64,000 bases of DNA, taken from Chitinophaga pinensis. Lineage in GTDB: Bacteria > Bacteroidota > Bacteroidia > NS11-12g > UBA9320. This document shows positions 55,576-64,000 of this stretch, in pieces. The stretch lies in assembly GCA_945907065.1 (NCBI GenBank), contig CAMDSC010000002.1, positions 160,803 through 224,802 on the forward strand, read 5' to 3'. The stretch's first letter is position 1. Each line of letters starts with the position of its first letter. The notes under the pieces were generated by a model. That model was not told the DNA's origin, ran no database searches, and worked only from the letters and a program-made list of their open reading frames with translations. The position numbers and the translations under genes are program-made.

Positions 55576-56640
55576 CTAAGGTTTATATTTTGATTTGTTC
55601 AAAATATCATCCGAATCTGTTTCTTCTAACAATTGTTGCAAAGTTACATCCGGATTTTTTGCCATATATTTTTTAATTATTTGCCAACCTGTAAATGCCC
55701 CAATTCTTGGCGCGGTGCCAGCTCCAAAACCTTTGGCTGTGGTAAAAGGACCATCGTTAATAAAATGACGAATTTCATCCGGTTCGGTTACATACAGAAC
55801 TTTTGAATCAACCAATGCAGCCCAAATATCACTCTCATTTTGCAATACCCATTTTATTTGCGCAGGAGTATAACCCATTTTTATACTGTCGCTTGTATAA
55901 GGAATCAACGAATTTACCATATACAAAATTTTGCCTTCATAAATCATTTCATCTAACAGTCGGCTACCGTTCCCTAAAGGTTTTAATTTTTCTTGGCACA
56001 TCGCTGTTATCAAGTCACGAAGCAAATAGTCTTTACGCATTTTGCGAATTCTGTAGCCTGGAAACTGGTCAGCCAGATTGAAACTGTGATATGGTTTGTA
56101 GTCACTTCCCAAATAAAGATCTAACCCTATCCCCATAATATGTTTGCCTTCAATAACCGGAAAATTAATTCGCAATGGCGAAATAAAAGTTACAAAATCA
56201 GGAATGGTATCTTTAGGAAAATAATACTTATAGCGTTTCATAGCTTCGGTAAGTTCGACTTTAAACGGTTCAAAATTGGGATAAACCGAATCGACTCTTT
56301 GTTTTAATCCCAATCCAAAATCAGGAATAGTGGTAAAATTTCGCATCAAATTGGCGGCAGCTTCTAGGGCTGATTGATTGGTTTGAGTAATATCACCCAT
56401 TATTTGATACATATACACAGGATAAAAATCAGGATATTTTTTTTCGAGTGCAGCTATTTCAATGGCATTTTTTGCTCTAAAAATATCATCATCAAAGCGT
56501 TGAAAATTGATAGTTACGTTAATCTTATCGGTATTTATTTCTTGCGATTGGGTATCCGTTTCGCTTGTGCATTGCGAAAACAAAAGCGGCATAAGGAATA
56601 AATAAAGAATAGCGACTGCTTTGTTAAAATTTTTTATCAT
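55576..56640 (-). CDS. gldB: Gliding motility lipoprotein GldB
   Basis: Lipobox PLLFSQC; INFQRFDDDIFRAK...; MGIGLDLYLGSDYKPYHSF; PPRIGAFTGWQIIKKYMAKNPDVTLQQLL-type C-terminus. Confidence 0.88.
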   Translation of the reverse strand: MIKNFNKAVAILYLFLMPLLFSQCTSETDTQSQEINTDKINVTINFQRFDDDIFRAKNAIEIAALEKKYPDFYPVYMYQIMGDITQTNQSALEAAANLMRNFTTIPDFGLGLKQRVDSVYPNFEPFKVELTEAMKRYKYYFPKDTIPDFVTFISPLRINFPVIEGKHIMGIGLDLYLGSDYKPYHSFNLADQFPGYRIRKMRKDYLLRDLITAMCQEKLKPLGNGSRLLDEMIYEGKILYMVNSLIPYTSDSIKMGYTPAQIKWVLQNESDIWAALVDSKVLYVTEPDEIRHFINDGPFTTAKGFGAGTAPRIGAFTGWQIIKKYMAKNPDVTLQQLLEETDSDDILNKSKYKP

Positions 56641-56704
56641 TTTTGTAGTATCAAACGCAAAATTAACTTCAATTATATTACCTCAATTATAAACTTTTAA
56701 AACT

Positions 56705-57466
56705 ATGACAAAAAAAAATCTCCTAGCCTTGGTATTAGTAATGGTAACTGCAAGTATTTCTTTTTCGCAAGAAAAAAAAGATTCGGACAAACGTAAGTAC
56801 ATTTTTGGTTTAAAAACCGGAGCTAACTTTTCGTGGTATAAGGCTGATAGCGGCAATTTATCTGAAGGTGGCTTAAAAATGGGATATAGTTATGGGCTAA
56901 TGGCCGACTATGTTTTTCAACAGAATTATTCTATTTCAGCTGAGTTTTTGGTGAGTGGTATTAACGGAAAGATGAAATTTAAAGATTCATTAACATATAC
57001 TAAAAATAGTGTTTCTAAAAAAGTTCCAAATGTGGAATACGAATACACCGTTAAGTATGTTCAAATTCCCTTATCATTTAAATTTAGAACAAAAGAAATT
57101 GGGTCTATTAAATATTTTGCTCAGTTTGGTATTGCTCCTGGTATAAGGATTTCATCAAAAGTTCAAATAAATGGAAATGGTATGCCTTGGGGCGAAGATG
57201 AACGTGCCAATATTAAAACCAATAAAAACTCTGACGAATCATTTGAACCAACTGAATTTGATGACGATATGAGTTTTATAAATTTACCACTTCTTATTGG
57301 TGCAGGTGTTGAATACAATATAAGTGGCAATACTTCGCTTTATACTAATATTCGTTTTGAAAACGGATTTAATAATATTCTTAGATCAAAAACCGGAAAT
57401 GAAACTATTGTGTATAGTAAAAATATAGCTTTATCCGTTGGGGTATTTTTTAAAACAATCGGATGA
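56705..57466 (+). CDS. Outer membrane beta-barrel protein (PorT-like)
   Basis: Signal peptide; YIFGLKTGANFSWYKADSGN...YSYGLMADYVFQQNYSISAEFLVSGINGKM...YVQIPLSFKFRTKEIG. Confidence 0.82.
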   Translation: MTKKNLLALVLVMVTASISFSQEKKDSDKRKYIFGLKTGANFSWYKADSGNLSEGGLKMGYSYGLMADYVFQQNYSISAEFLVSGINGKMKFKDSLTYTKNSVSKKVPNVEYEYTVKYVQIPLSFKFRTKEIGSIKYFAQFGIAPGIRISSKVQINGNGMPWGEDERANIKTNKNSDESFEPTEFDDDMSFINLPLLIGAGVEYNISGNTSLYTNIRFENGFNNILRSKTGNETIVYSKNIALSVGVFFKTIG

Positions 57467-59097
57467 AAATTGCCATTTGCCAGCTAAATTATACAGTTGG
57501 TGATATTGAAGGAAATACCTTAAAAATTTTAGATGCTTATAACAAGTCAGTAGCCGATGGCGCTGATTTAGCCATCTTTTCAGAATTGTCTATTTGCGGC
57601 TATCCACCTCAGGATTTATTAGATTATCCTCACTTTATTGAAAAATGCGGTCAAGCACTTTCACAGTTGGCCGAAATAACTGAAGATACTGCCATGATAG
57701 TTGGCTGCCCAGTTTATAGCCAACTTGAGATGGGAAAAAAACTCTACAATTCAGCAATTGTTTTAAGACACGGTAAAATTCACGAAGTATTTTCAAAAAC
57801 ACTTTTACCTACCTACAATATTTTTGATGAATACCGCTATTTTGAGCCCAACCATGAATTTAAACTTTTAGAATTTAATGGTATAAAGATAGCCATAACA
57901 GTTTGCGAAGACCTTTGGGATTTGGATGAACCTAAACTTTATAAAGTTAGTCCAATGGAGCAGTTAAAACCCTTAGGACCGGATTTACTTATTAATATTT
58001 CAGGCTCACCTTTTAGCTACAAACACATTGAAAACCGTGGTGAACTGATGCGGCAAAATGCTTTAAAATTTGATATTCCATTATTTTATGTAAATCAGGT
58101 GGGGGCCAATACCGATATACTTTTTGATGGCGGTTCAATGTTTATTAACCGCGACGGAGTAATTGCCGAAGAGCTGGAATATTTTAAAGAAGATTATAAA
58201 CTGGTGAACTGGCAGCCCGATATGAGTTATCAAAGCCATAGCCACAATTATAAAAATGATGACATTGCTCTAATTTACAATGCTCTTAAAATGGGTATTG
58301 CTGATTATTTTGGTAAATCAGGTTTTAAAAAAGCCATTCTTGGTTTATCGGGCGGATTAGATTCAGCGGTGGTTACCGCCATTACTGCCGATGCCATTGG
58401 GGTTAAAAATGTGTTACCGGTTTTATTACCTTCCAAATTTTCGTCCGACCATTCCATCAATGATTCGGTAGCTTTGTGCCAAAACCTTGGGATGCATTAT
58501 GAAACCATAGCTATTAAAGACACCGTTCATTCCTTTGAATCGCTGTTGGAACCATTGTTTAAAAATACCCAACGTGGAGTAGCCGAAGAAAATATACAGG
58601 CCCGAACCCGTGGCAATATTCTGATGGCTTTAAGCAATAAATTTGGGCATATACTACTTAATACCACCAACAAGAGTGAAGCCGCAGTAGGTTATGGAAC
58701 CCTTTATGGCGATATGTGTGGTGGAATCTCGGTATTGGGTGATGTTTACAAAACTCAAGTGTATAAACTAGCCCAATACATTAACCGAAATGGTGAAATT
58801 ATCCCACAAAATATTTTAACAAAACCCCCAAGTGCCGAACTTAGTCCAGGGCAAAAAGACAGTGACAGCTTGCCCGATTATGATTTACTAGATAAAATTT
58901 TATACCTCTACATCGAAAACCTGTTAGGGCCTGAAGCTATTATTGCCAAAGGATTTGATGCCGCTATTGTAAATAAAATAATAAAAATGGTAGACCGCAA
59001 TGAATATAAGCGATTTCAGGTTCCTCCAATTCTTCGTGTTTCCGACAAGGCTTTTGGGATAGGCCGACAAATGCCGGTGGTTGGAAGAATAAATTAA
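57463..59097 (+). CDS. nadE: Glutamine-dependent NAD+ synthase
   Basis: Nitrilase domain (ELSICGYPPQDLL, VCEDLWD) plus synthetase ILGLSGGLDSAVVTAITADAIG. Confidence 0.97.
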   Translation: MKIAICQLNYTVGDIEGNTLKILDAYNKSVADGADLAIFSELSICGYPPQDLLDYPHFIEKCGQALSQLAEITEDTAMIVGCPVYSQLEMGKKLYNSAIVLRHGKIHEVFSKTLLPTYNIFDEYRYFEPNHEFKLLEFNGIKIAITVCEDLWDLDEPKLYKVSPMEQLKPLGPDLLINISGSPFSYKHIENRGELMRQNALKFDIPLFYVNQVGANTDILFDGGSMFINRDGVIAEELEYFKEDYKLVNWQPDMSYQSHSHNYKNDDIALIYNALKMGIADYFGKSGFKKAILGLSGGLDSAVVTAITADAIGVKNVLPVLLPSKFSSDHSINDSVALCQNLGMHYETIAIKDTVHSFESLLEPLFKNTQRGVAEENIQARTRGNILMALSNKFGHILLNTTNKSEAAVGYGTLYGDMCGGISVLGDVYKTQVYKLAQYINRNGEIIPQNILTKPPSAELSPGQKDSDSLPDYDLLDKILYLYIENLLGPEAIIAKGFDAAIVNKIIKMVDRNEYKRFQVPPILRVSDKAFGIGRQMPVVGRIN

Positions 59098-59186
59098 TGG
59101 TTAATGATGAATGGTTAGTGGTTAATTAATGTAACCGGATTTTTATTGGATGATGCTTAAGCAAAAAGGATTTTTTTTCTTTCTAT

Positions 59187-59349
59187 CCGTTGGCTAAAAC
59201 CAACGGCAATGGATAATTGCTGCAAAGCATCTATTGCAGTTCACTTTAGTGAACTGTAAACAGATGAAAGGCAATTGGCTTTAGCCAAAATATTATGTCA
59301 CTAAAACAAATTTGAAAAGATTCTTTTTCCCGTTGGCTGAAGCCAACGG
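59187..59349. repeat. Cluster of four REP-like palindromes
   Basis: CCGTTGGctaaaaCCAACGG (59187-59206), CAGTTCACTttAGTGAACTG (59237-59256), TTGGCTttAGCCAA (59275-59288), CCGTTGGCTgaAGCCAACGG (59330-59349). Confidence 0.85.
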
Positions 59350-59426
59350 CAACGGATAATTACTGACAAGTATTTAGTGCAGGTCTATTTACTAAACTGA
59401 TATAAAAAAATACTACTTTTGTCACG

Positions 59427-59906
59427 ATGTCTAATCGTGTAGCAGTTTTTCCGGGAACCTTTGATCCCTTTACCAACGGGCATTTGGATATTGTTATAAA
59501 AGCCTTGAAACTATTTGATGTTGTGATAGTGGCAATTGGACATAATGCTAATAAAAAACATCTTTTCCCTCTGGAAAAACGTTTGGAATGGATTAAAAAA
59601 ATATTTGCAGATGAACCAAAGGTTAAGGTGCATTCTTATTCAGGATTAACCAGTGAATTTTGCAAAAAAAACAATGCTGATTTTATTGTTCGCGGCCTTC
59701 GAACTATTTATGATTTTGAATATGAAAAGCAAATAGCCCGAGTTAATGAACACCTGAATGAAGGCTTGCTCAACGTTTTTTTGATAAGTGACGAAAGTGT
59801 GAGTTCGGTTAGCAGCACCATCGTTCGCGATTTGATTATTTACAATGGCGATTACAAAAGCTTTATTCCAAAAGAGATTGTGATAGATGTAGCACCTTTG
59901 CAATAG
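59427..59906 (+). CDS. coaD: Pantetheine-phosphate adenylyltransferase
   Basis: MSNRVAVFPGTFDPFTNGHLDIVIKAL; DFIVRGLRTIYDFEYEKQIARVN; SVSSTIVRDLI. Confidence 0.97.
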   Translation: MSNRVAVFPGTFDPFTNGHLDIVIKALKLFDVVIVAIGHNANKKHLFPLEKRLEWIKKIFADEPKVKVHSYSGLTSEFCKKNNADFIVRGLRTIYDFEYEKQIARVNEHLNEGLLNVFLISDESVSSVSSTIVRDLIIYNGDYKSFIPKEIVIDVAPLQ

Positions 59907-60465
59907 CCGGATAGGTTTCTAATTTATCAAGGTCCAAAGCTTTAAAATTAACCCAAACAGCTTCCGTAATATTTTCTTCCAACTGAGGAATTAATTTTTC
60001 ATCCCCTTCATAGTTCATGCTATACCAATAGGAGGTTTTCAATGCCCAGGCATTTTCAAAAGGATAAACATGGTACGATGATTTTAACTTTTTTAGGATA
60101 CTTACTCCGTGTATTCCACATTCTTCTTCCACCTCGCGGATAGCACCAATTGGCTTGGTTTCGCCAAGTTCAAGCTTGCCTTTTGGCAAATCCCATTTGC
60201 CCAACCGTTTAATCAAAAGCAATTCTCTCTTTTTATTAAACACCAATCCACCGGCTGCCTTGATATGAATAAACTGTTTTTTTATTTGCTTTAAAATAGT
60301 GGACTCCTCTCCTACTATTAGGCCGTTATAATTTTTTGAGTTTAAAAAAAGATCGATAATAAACTTGAGTTGCATAGGGGTAGGGTTGGTATAAACATTA
60401 AAATAGCCTTGCTCCAATTTTTTTGAAATATTAAGTTGGTTTTGTTCGTAAAAAATGGTTTTCAT
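59863..60465 (-). CDS. NUDIX hydrolase
   Basis: Nudix box GKLELGETKPIGAIREVEEECGI. Confidence 0.95.
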   Translation of the reverse strand: MKTIFYEQNQLNISKKLEQGYFNVYTNPTPMQLKFIIDLFLNSKNYNGLIVGEESTILKQIKKQFIHIKAAGGLVFNKKRELLLIKRLGKWDLPKGKLELGETKPIGAIREVEEECGIHGVSILKKLKSSYHVYPFENAWALKTSYWYSMNYEGDEKLIPQLEENITEAVWVNFKALDLDKLETYPAIAKVLHLSQSLLE

Positions 60466-60497
60466 ATGTTAATCTCTGTAAGTTTGCGGTTCACACT

Positions 60498-61133
60498 ATG
60501 AATTCGGAAGTATCTTCAAAAATAGCCCAATATTTATTGGAAGCCAAAGCAGTAAAATTAAGTCCTGAAACCCCATTCACATGGGCTTCAGGCTGGAAAT
60601 CACCTATTTATTGCGACAATAGAGTTACCCTTTCTTTTCCTCACATTCGCAGTTTTATCAAGCAATCATTAGCTGCCGCAATTAAAGAACATTTTCCGGA
60701 TGCCGAAATTTTGGTAGGTGTGGCCACCGCCGGAATAGCCATTGGAGCATTGGCGGCCGATGAACTTAACTTGCCCTATGCCTATGCCCGACCAAAGCCC
60801 AAAGAGCATGGTTTAAAAAATCAGATTGAAGGCAAAATTGAGCAAGGACAAAAAATTGTAGTGATTGAAGATTTAATCTCAACCGGCGGCAGCAGCCTCA
60901 AGGTGGTAGATTATTTAAGAGAAAACGGTTACCATGTATTAGGAATGGCTGCCATTTTCAGTTATGGGTTTGCCGTGGCTGATGAAAGCTTTAAAAAAGC
61001 CAATTGCCCCTATTTTACGTTAAGTGAATATTCTATTTTGGTTCAAGAAGCTTTAAAATCTGGTTTTGTAACGGAGCTGCAAATAAGCAGTCTTAGTGAA
61101 TGGCGCAACAATCCATCTAGTTGGAAACAATAA
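60498..61133 (+). CDS. pyrE: Orotate phosphoribosyltransferase
   Basis: FTWASGWKSPIYCDNRVTLSFP; PRPP loop IVVIEDLISTGGSSLKVVDYLRENG. Confidence 0.97.
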   Translation: MNSEVSSKIAQYLLEAKAVKLSPETPFTWASGWKSPIYCDNRVTLSFPHIRSFIKQSLAAAIKEHFPDAEILVGVATAGIAIGALAADELNLPYAYARPKPKEHGLKNQIEGKIEQGQKIVVIEDLISTGGSSLKVVDYLRENGYHVLGMAAIFSYGFAVADESFKKANCPYFTLSEYSILVQEALKSGFVTELQISSLSEWRNNPSSWKQ

Positions 61134-61185
61134 ATTGCTAATTTTATTAATAACCATTTATATTTGACCTCTAATCTAAAAAAAA

Positions 61186-61695
61186 ATGAATAAAAACCTA
61201 AACATCAGTTTTATTAAAAATGTAAATTTTTCAGGCCTTATTACAGGAATCGTTATTGGTGCTGTGGCAGTTTTTGCCGTTCAACAAATAACGTTTTCAA
61301 AAAAATTAGCCGCCAGTGCTTTGCCCGGGCAAAATCAAACAGCATGTGGATTGAGTCAGATGCCAGCAAGCATTACTATGTATGGAATAATTGCTACAGA
61401 ACAAGAATACAATACTGCTATTAGTGCTTATCAACAAGCTCATCCCGCTAATATTGCAGGTGCTACATGGGGAGGTAGTATTGGAAAAAATCACTTGATT
61501 GCTATTATTAATTCTCTATCGTCAGATGCTACTGAGGTTAATTTTAAATTTATTACCAATACAGGTAATAATAAAACTAGCTTATTTTTTCAAGGTGGTA
61601 GTCTTAATGCTATAACAGGTGAACTTGGTACTTCAAAATTGTATATCAGAACAGGTTCAGCATCCGAAGCATTTTGCCCTACTCGCTGCAATTAG
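61186..61695 (+). CDS. Hypothetical single-pass membrane protein
   Basis: TM near N-terminus (GLITGIVIGAVAVFAVQQ), extracytoplasmic domain; no family recognised. Confidence 0.55.
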   Translation: MNKNLNISFIKNVNFSGLITGIVIGAVAVFAVQQITFSKKLAASALPGQNQTACGLSQMPASITMYGIIATEQEYNTAISAYQQAHPANIAGATWGGSIGKNHLIAIINSLSSDATEVNFKFITNTGNNKTSLFFQGGSLNAITGELGTSKLYIRTGSASEAFCPTRCN

Positions 61696-61712
61696 AATAT
61701 TTTTAAAAGAAA

Positions 61713-62735
61713 TCACTTACAATATTTGTTTGAAAATTCTTTAGCAATGTCGCCGCTTTGCATAAATTGGCGGCAGGCATCTTCAGTATTACCCAAATTT
61801 ATTTCCGCTATTCCTAAATTGTAATGCACCAGTTCCTGATCGGGATAGTTTCTTGCTAAAGCTATTGAAAAATCGGATTTAGCTTTTGCAAAATCTTTAT
61901 TTTCAAGATAAAAAACCCCCCGATAAAAAAACAATCTGGCATCTTGGTTATTTAATTTTATTGCACTTGTGTAATCCTCGATGGCAGCACTGTAAATTTC
62001 TAAAGCAGCATAAGCTTCGCCTCTTTTCAAAAAAGCAATATAGTTAGTTCGGTCATTTATTAAATAGACATTATAATCTTCAATGGCTTTTTTATAATTC
62101 CCTTTTGAAAAATAATAATGACCACGAGTCAAAAACAATTCAATATTATCAGGGTCAAGACCAATAGCTTTGCTAATATCATTTATTGCACCTAAAGTAT
62201 CTTGCATTCTTAATTTTACATTACTTCGTGTGGCATAATCAGTAGATGTAATAGGTTTAAAATTTAAATATGTTTCTAGGTCTTTATCGGCCAAATCCAA
62301 AAAATTAAGTTTTAAAAGCGTATTGCTTCTTGCTAAATATCCATCAGGATCCTCAGGTTTTGCACTTAAATAACGATTAAAATCCTTTAAGGCATTGTTA
62401 TAATCACGGGTTAAATAGTACAAAAATCCACGGTTGAAATAGGCATCCACCAAAGTTGGTTTTAAACTTAATGCACTATTAATATCATTATATGCTTCAG
62501 GAAATGAAAGCAATTCGCCGTACACAGAACCGCGTCCCAAATAGGCTTCGGCATAATTGGGGTCGATACCAATTGCAGAAGTATAATCTTTTATAGCGCC
62601 CAGCATATTCCCTTCTTCCATTTTATTATTTCCGCTTTGCACCCACTCCGCTGCCGACTGTGCATATCCTGTTTTTACCAGAAAAATAAGCAGGTTTATA
62701 AATATGAGTTTTCTGAACATAGTAATCCTAAACAT
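61713..62735 (-). CDS. Secreted tetratricopeptide repeat protein
   Basis: Signal peptide; multiple TPRs such as GAIKDYTSAIGIDPNYAEAYLGRGSVYGEL. Confidence 0.92.
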   Translation of the reverse strand: MFRITMFRKLIFINLLIFLVKTGYAQSAAEWVQSGNNKMEEGNMLGAIKDYTSAIGIDPNYAEAYLGRGSVYGELLSFPEAYNDINSALSLKPTLVDAYFNRGFLYYLTRDYNNALKDFNRYLSAKPEDPDGYLARSNTLLKLNFLDLADKDLETYLNFKPITSTDYATRSNVKLRMQDTLGAINDISKAIGLDPDNIELFLTRGHYYFSKGNYKKAIEDYNVYLINDRTNYIAFLKRGEAYAALEIYSAAIEDYTSAIKLNNQDARLFFYRGVFYLENKDFAKAKSDFSIALARNYPDQELVHYNLGIAEINLGNTEDACRQFMQSGDIAKEFSNKYCK

Positions 62736-62848
62736 AAAAGAAACAAATCTAAGGCTGAAACGAACCTTTGGTGCCCCAGGAGTGTTGTGTTATTTCCACA
62801 CAATACAATCTAATTACATATTATTGTACATTATTTTTAATAGTTAGA

Positions 62849-63592
62849 ATGAGGTCGAAACGCCAAAAATTATTTTTAGTACTTGGAGGATTTTTTATAA
62901 TAAACGCAATTGTTGCTGAGTTTATTGGTGTTAAAATTTTTTCATTAGAAGCCACATTGGGATTAGAACAATTTAATATTCCACTTTTTGGTTCTCTGTT
63001 TTCTTTCAATCTTACTGCTGGTGTTTTACTTTGGCCGGTAGTATTTATTATGACTGATATTATAAACGAACACTTCGGTGTAAAGGGAGTAAAATTTCTT
63101 TCGTGGTTAACTGCTGTCCTTATTGTTTATGCTTTTTTTATGGTGTTCATTGCCATTAGTTTAGTTCCTGCATCATGGTGGCCGGGTTCTCAGATTGATA
63201 ATGGAGTGCCAGATATGCAATTGGCATTTAAATCTATTTTTGGCCAGGGCTTATGGATTATAGTAGGTTCGCTCATTTCATTTTTAGTTGGCCAAATAAT
63301 GGATGCCGTTATTTTTCAGAAACTAAAAGCAATATACAGCCATAAAATGCTTTGGTTCAGGGCAACCGTATCTACACTAATTTCGCAACTAATTGATAGC
63401 TATCTCGTACTTTTTATAGCATTTTATATTGGCAATAATTGGTCGCTGCAAAAAGTGTTAAGCATTGGAACAGGAAATTATATTTATAAATTTATCATAG
63501 CTTTGGCAATGATACCAGTTTTGTATTTAGTGCATCATTTAATAAATAACTATTTAAAAAATGATGGTGAAGAAAATGTAATTTCAGATTAG
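62849..63592 (+). CDS. Queuosine precursor transporter (YhhQ/VUT family)
   Basis: PVVFIMTDIINEHFGVKGVKFLSW; FLVGQIMDAVIFQKLKA; ATVSTLISQLIDSYLVLFIAFY. Internal Met used instead of ORF-track start 62768. Confidence 0.9.
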   Translation: MRSKRQKLFLVLGGFFIINAIVAEFIGVKIFSLEATLGLEQFNIPLFGSLFSFNLTAGVLLWPVVFIMTDIINEHFGVKGVKFLSWLTAVLIVYAFFMVFIAISLVPASWWPGSQIDNGVPDMQLAFKSIFGQGLWIIVGSLISFLVGQIMDAVIFQKLKAIYSHKMLWFRATVSTLISQLIDSYLVLFIAFYIGNNWSLQKVLSIGTGNYIYKFIIALAMIPVLYLVHHLINNYLKNDGEENVISD

Positions 63593-63595
63593 TTT

Positions 63596-64000
63596 CTATT
63601 TTCCAACCCTGCTCAATCCTGCCTTAGCTCTTTGTTCCAAGCTATTTACATACTCTTTATTTTTACCAAAGCTTAAAGATTTTTCATAGTATTTTTTAGC
63701 ATTAACCAAATCGTTTTGTTTCTCATAAATTGTGGCAATTTCAATGCTCGAAGCCATTGCATAATAGTGAGGTAAATTTTTACCAACTACCATCACTTTT
63801 TGAAAATGAGAAATAGCTAAGGAGTTATTTTCCTTCTTTTGATAAATACGGGCTAGGCGATAAATAAACTCAACTCTGTCTCTTTTTTCTGAATAATTAT
63901 TTGTTGATTTTCCTTCTAATTCTTTATAGGCTCGGTCATAATATCCTCCATCAAATAATAACCTTGCCCGCAATAAAGAAACATTAGGAATATATTTGGA
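63596..64000 (-). CDS. TPR-repeat protein, partial (N-terminus outside window)
   Basis: Open frame continues through the right edge: SKYIPNVSLLRARLLFDGGYYDRAYKELEGK...; TPR-like helical repeats. Confidence 0.8.
   Translation of the reverse strand, partial: SKYIPNVSLLRARLLFDGGYYDRAYKELEGKSTNNYSEKRDRVEFIYRLARIYQKKENNSLAISHFQKVMVVGKNLPHYYAMASSIEIATIYEKQNDLVNAKKYYEKSLSFGKNKEYVNSLEQRAKAGLSRVGK

Noticed and set aside
1-64000. CRISPR arrays, rRNA or tRNA genes, prophage, IS transposases
   Set aside because: No regularly spaced direct repeats, no recognisable structural RNA sequence, and no transposase/integrase/phage proteins among the translations.

Overview
AT-rich Bacteroidetes-type chromosomal window. 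Support for this assignment: MurF-Alr fusion, T9SS C-terminal sorting domains, GldB, and TAnnTTTG -7 promoter boxes. Housekeeping genes (dnaK 5' part, cspA, murF-alr, gltX, holA, rdgB, gpmI, dnaX, hutI, nadE, coaD, pyrE) flank a ~23 kb accessory island at about 14.3-37.7 kb. The island reads as a beta-1,3(/1,6)-glucan (laminarin-like) utilisation locus with two GH16 enzymes, CBM-like binding proteins, a GH149-like phosphorylase, GH17 x4 domains, GH30, and a propeller/Y_Y_Y/LuxR transmembrane regulator. Three things stand out: (1) there is no SusC/SusD pair in the island; (2) it encodes a clan-A glycosidase fused to a large outer-membrane-barrel-like C-terminus; (3) it encodes a GPH/MFS sugar symporter fused to a cytoplasmic GH17 domain. 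Together these suggest hydrolysis physically coupled to transport at both membranes. A ~75 bp promoter/operator block with a GATGTAGTA-GA-GATGTAGTA direct repeat is shared by two island transcription units. Several REP/MITE-like palindrome families, one copy inside the gltX coding sequence, and a set of -7 boxes abutting start codons (likely leaderless mRNAs) are also reported. All family calls come from reading the sequence; no database search was run.
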